From Lineus longissimus (lineage: Eukaryota > Nemertea > Pilidiophora > Heteronemertea > Lineidae), in NCBI RefSeq assembly GCF_910592395.1, contig NC_088312.1, forward strand, positions 9,364,001-9,424,000: DNA of 60,000 nucleotides, written 5' to 3'. Made by a program: the position numbers and the translations under genes. Under the pieces are notes generated by a model, which worked only from the letters and a program-made list of their open reading frames with translations, made no database searches and was not told the DNA's origin. Below are positions 58,560 to 60,000 of the stretch, one piece after another. Numbering within the stretch: the stretch's first letter is position 1; each line of letters starts with the position of its first letter.

Positions 58560-60000
58560 AGATAATTTTCCGACTGTTTGTCTGAGTAACTCCATAGTCT
58601 TTTTGTTTTTGGCTGTAATTCTTGTGTCTGTACCAACTGCTGAGCTAGTGGTAACATTTGGCGGGATTTGGGCCGATTGCTCCCAGAGGAGGCATTTGTC
58701 AGGAGGAGGAGACAGTCATGACACGCTGTAGGTTGGCGGCAAATTTATATTGTTAACTCATTCTGCTGAAGGTTGATCTTTCTGCGAATGAGATTGGGAC
58801 AGGAAAATGACCTCATCATGTATTACTAGGTACCTTGTACTGCATCTCAACTAGTTTACATTGTATTCTCACTTTGTATGGATTTCTGCTTTATGAAACA
58901 CGTGCTAGTTTACAGAGGCATGTGAAGTTGTATGTTCCAATCACAAGTGGGGGTGCATGTAACCTTCTTCTGAAATGTGGGGGGTTTATAACCCAATGTA
59001 CGATGCAGAATATCAATTTGTTCTTGGTCGGTTGACTGGGACATATTTGACCCCAATACGTCTTAAAGGCACGCTTCTTGAAGTAACTGCCTCATGGTCA
59101 TGTCAACTGAGCATAAAATATTCACAACCTTTACCAACTTGATTACTTTGCTTATGTTCTCTATCAACAACCTCACTTTTGATTAATATGTTGCCACCCG
59201 AGTCTTGTTTCCGACCAGTGCTGTGTGATTATTTGGAATAATAATTTCCGTGTGACAATAAAGAAAGTATTGATGCATTCAATGGAGAAATAGAACCAGG
59301 ATACATGTTACAAATTGCAACTTCTCAATATATCGCGAGGCACTGCAAATAATAACATCTTATTTGTGTCTAATTGAAATATGTGGCCACTCTGCGTCTA
59401 TTTTAAATATGAATTTTGCAATATATCATCACTGATTAGTATATGTGCCTTGCAAGCTGGTTACTCCTTGAAAATGTAAACATTTCAAGCATCTTAACTG
59501 AAGCTTTATGAATGTTTTAGAACTAAAAAGACACATGTATATCAACCAGCACACCTTCCAACCACAACAGTTCAGTATATTGAATAAACCGAGCCATTTA
59601 ACGGTAAAAACACCACCGTCATTCCTCAAAGAAATTAAGCAGCTCCTCAAAGGCTATTGATCCTTCCCCGATTGTTTTTATCGATATCGGAATACTTATT
59701 TTTGATTTAGAGTAATCGTGGAGATATCAAAGCGACGTCTTTTTATTGAAAACCTTTATGAATTGATCAAAGTTGCCAACCTGATTGATGTGCATTCTGG
59801 GGGACAATTGACTGAAGGTTTGCCTCGAGAGAGGTATGACGTTTTTCATTGATAGGACTACTCATTGTAGCGTATGGTTGATGAATCAAGTGAAAAGATA
59901 AGTGCAGGGCAATGCACACCCCTGTTGCTTTGATTGAATTTCAATTAAAAATTATCTTTGAAGTAGGTTATTGTTGTTATCCTCAAAGATACACTGATAT
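58560..60000. other. Intergenic DNA
   Basis: No exon, RNA gene or clear repeat seen; AT-rich with ordinary short open frames on both strands. Confidence 0.35.

Overview
This is eukaryotic nuclear DNA, most likely from a marine invertebrate. The coding sequence is split into many short exons with GT-AG junctions, introns run from about 90 bp to several kb, and AT-rich non-coding DNA carries short non-autonomous transposons. The animal assignment is firm: a 26-exon midasin gene and a rhodopsin-type GPCR are present. A lophotrochozoan or other spiralian host is only a guess. No operons, CRISPR arrays, phage or bacterial genes were seen.

Layout. (1) 1-4 kb: part of a minus-strand gene of unknown identity (exons at 3783-3925 and 3596-3676, possibly 908-1048). 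Its introns hold three repeats: a 1.2 kb element with long inverted ends and a tRNA-like promoter, a near-perfect 593 bp fold-back palindrome, and a 178 bp hAT-like MITE. (2) 4.4-4.8 kb: a GC/CpG-rich, G-run-bearing stretch, probably the promoter between this gene and MDN1. (3) 4995-17662: the 5' part of MDN1 (midasin/Rea1), 26 exons in one unbroken chain, 6279 nt, 2093 codons. It covers the N-terminal region, AAA1 to AAA5 and the start of AAA6. (4) 17.7-27.0 kb: no exon I can place with confidence. In particular, no exon for the rest of AAA6, the linker, the acidic region or the MIDAS domain of midasin. (5) 27032-28309, minus strand: an intact single-exon orphan class-A GPCR of 425 residues, followed in its own direction by AT-rich DNA that may be its long 3' UTR. 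(6) 28.3-47.9 kb: mostly non-coding, with degraded SINE-like fragments, a 30 bp perfect palindrome, a 38 bp tandem duplication and degenerate tandem repeats. (7) 47.9-57.9 kb, plus strand: exons of a large gene that I do not recognise. Several are phase-compatible in sequence, and it ends in a terminal exon at 57722-57880 with a polyadenylation signal near 58533.

Midasin is the dynein-like AAA+ ATPase that removes assembly factors from pre-60S ribosomes. It is unrelated in pathway to the GPCR, and nothing suggests the genes act together. The main oddity is that a clean MDN1 gene with ordinary introns stops at a good splice donor and does not resume in the next 42 kb on the same strand. That implies a giant intron, a rearrangement or an assembly join.
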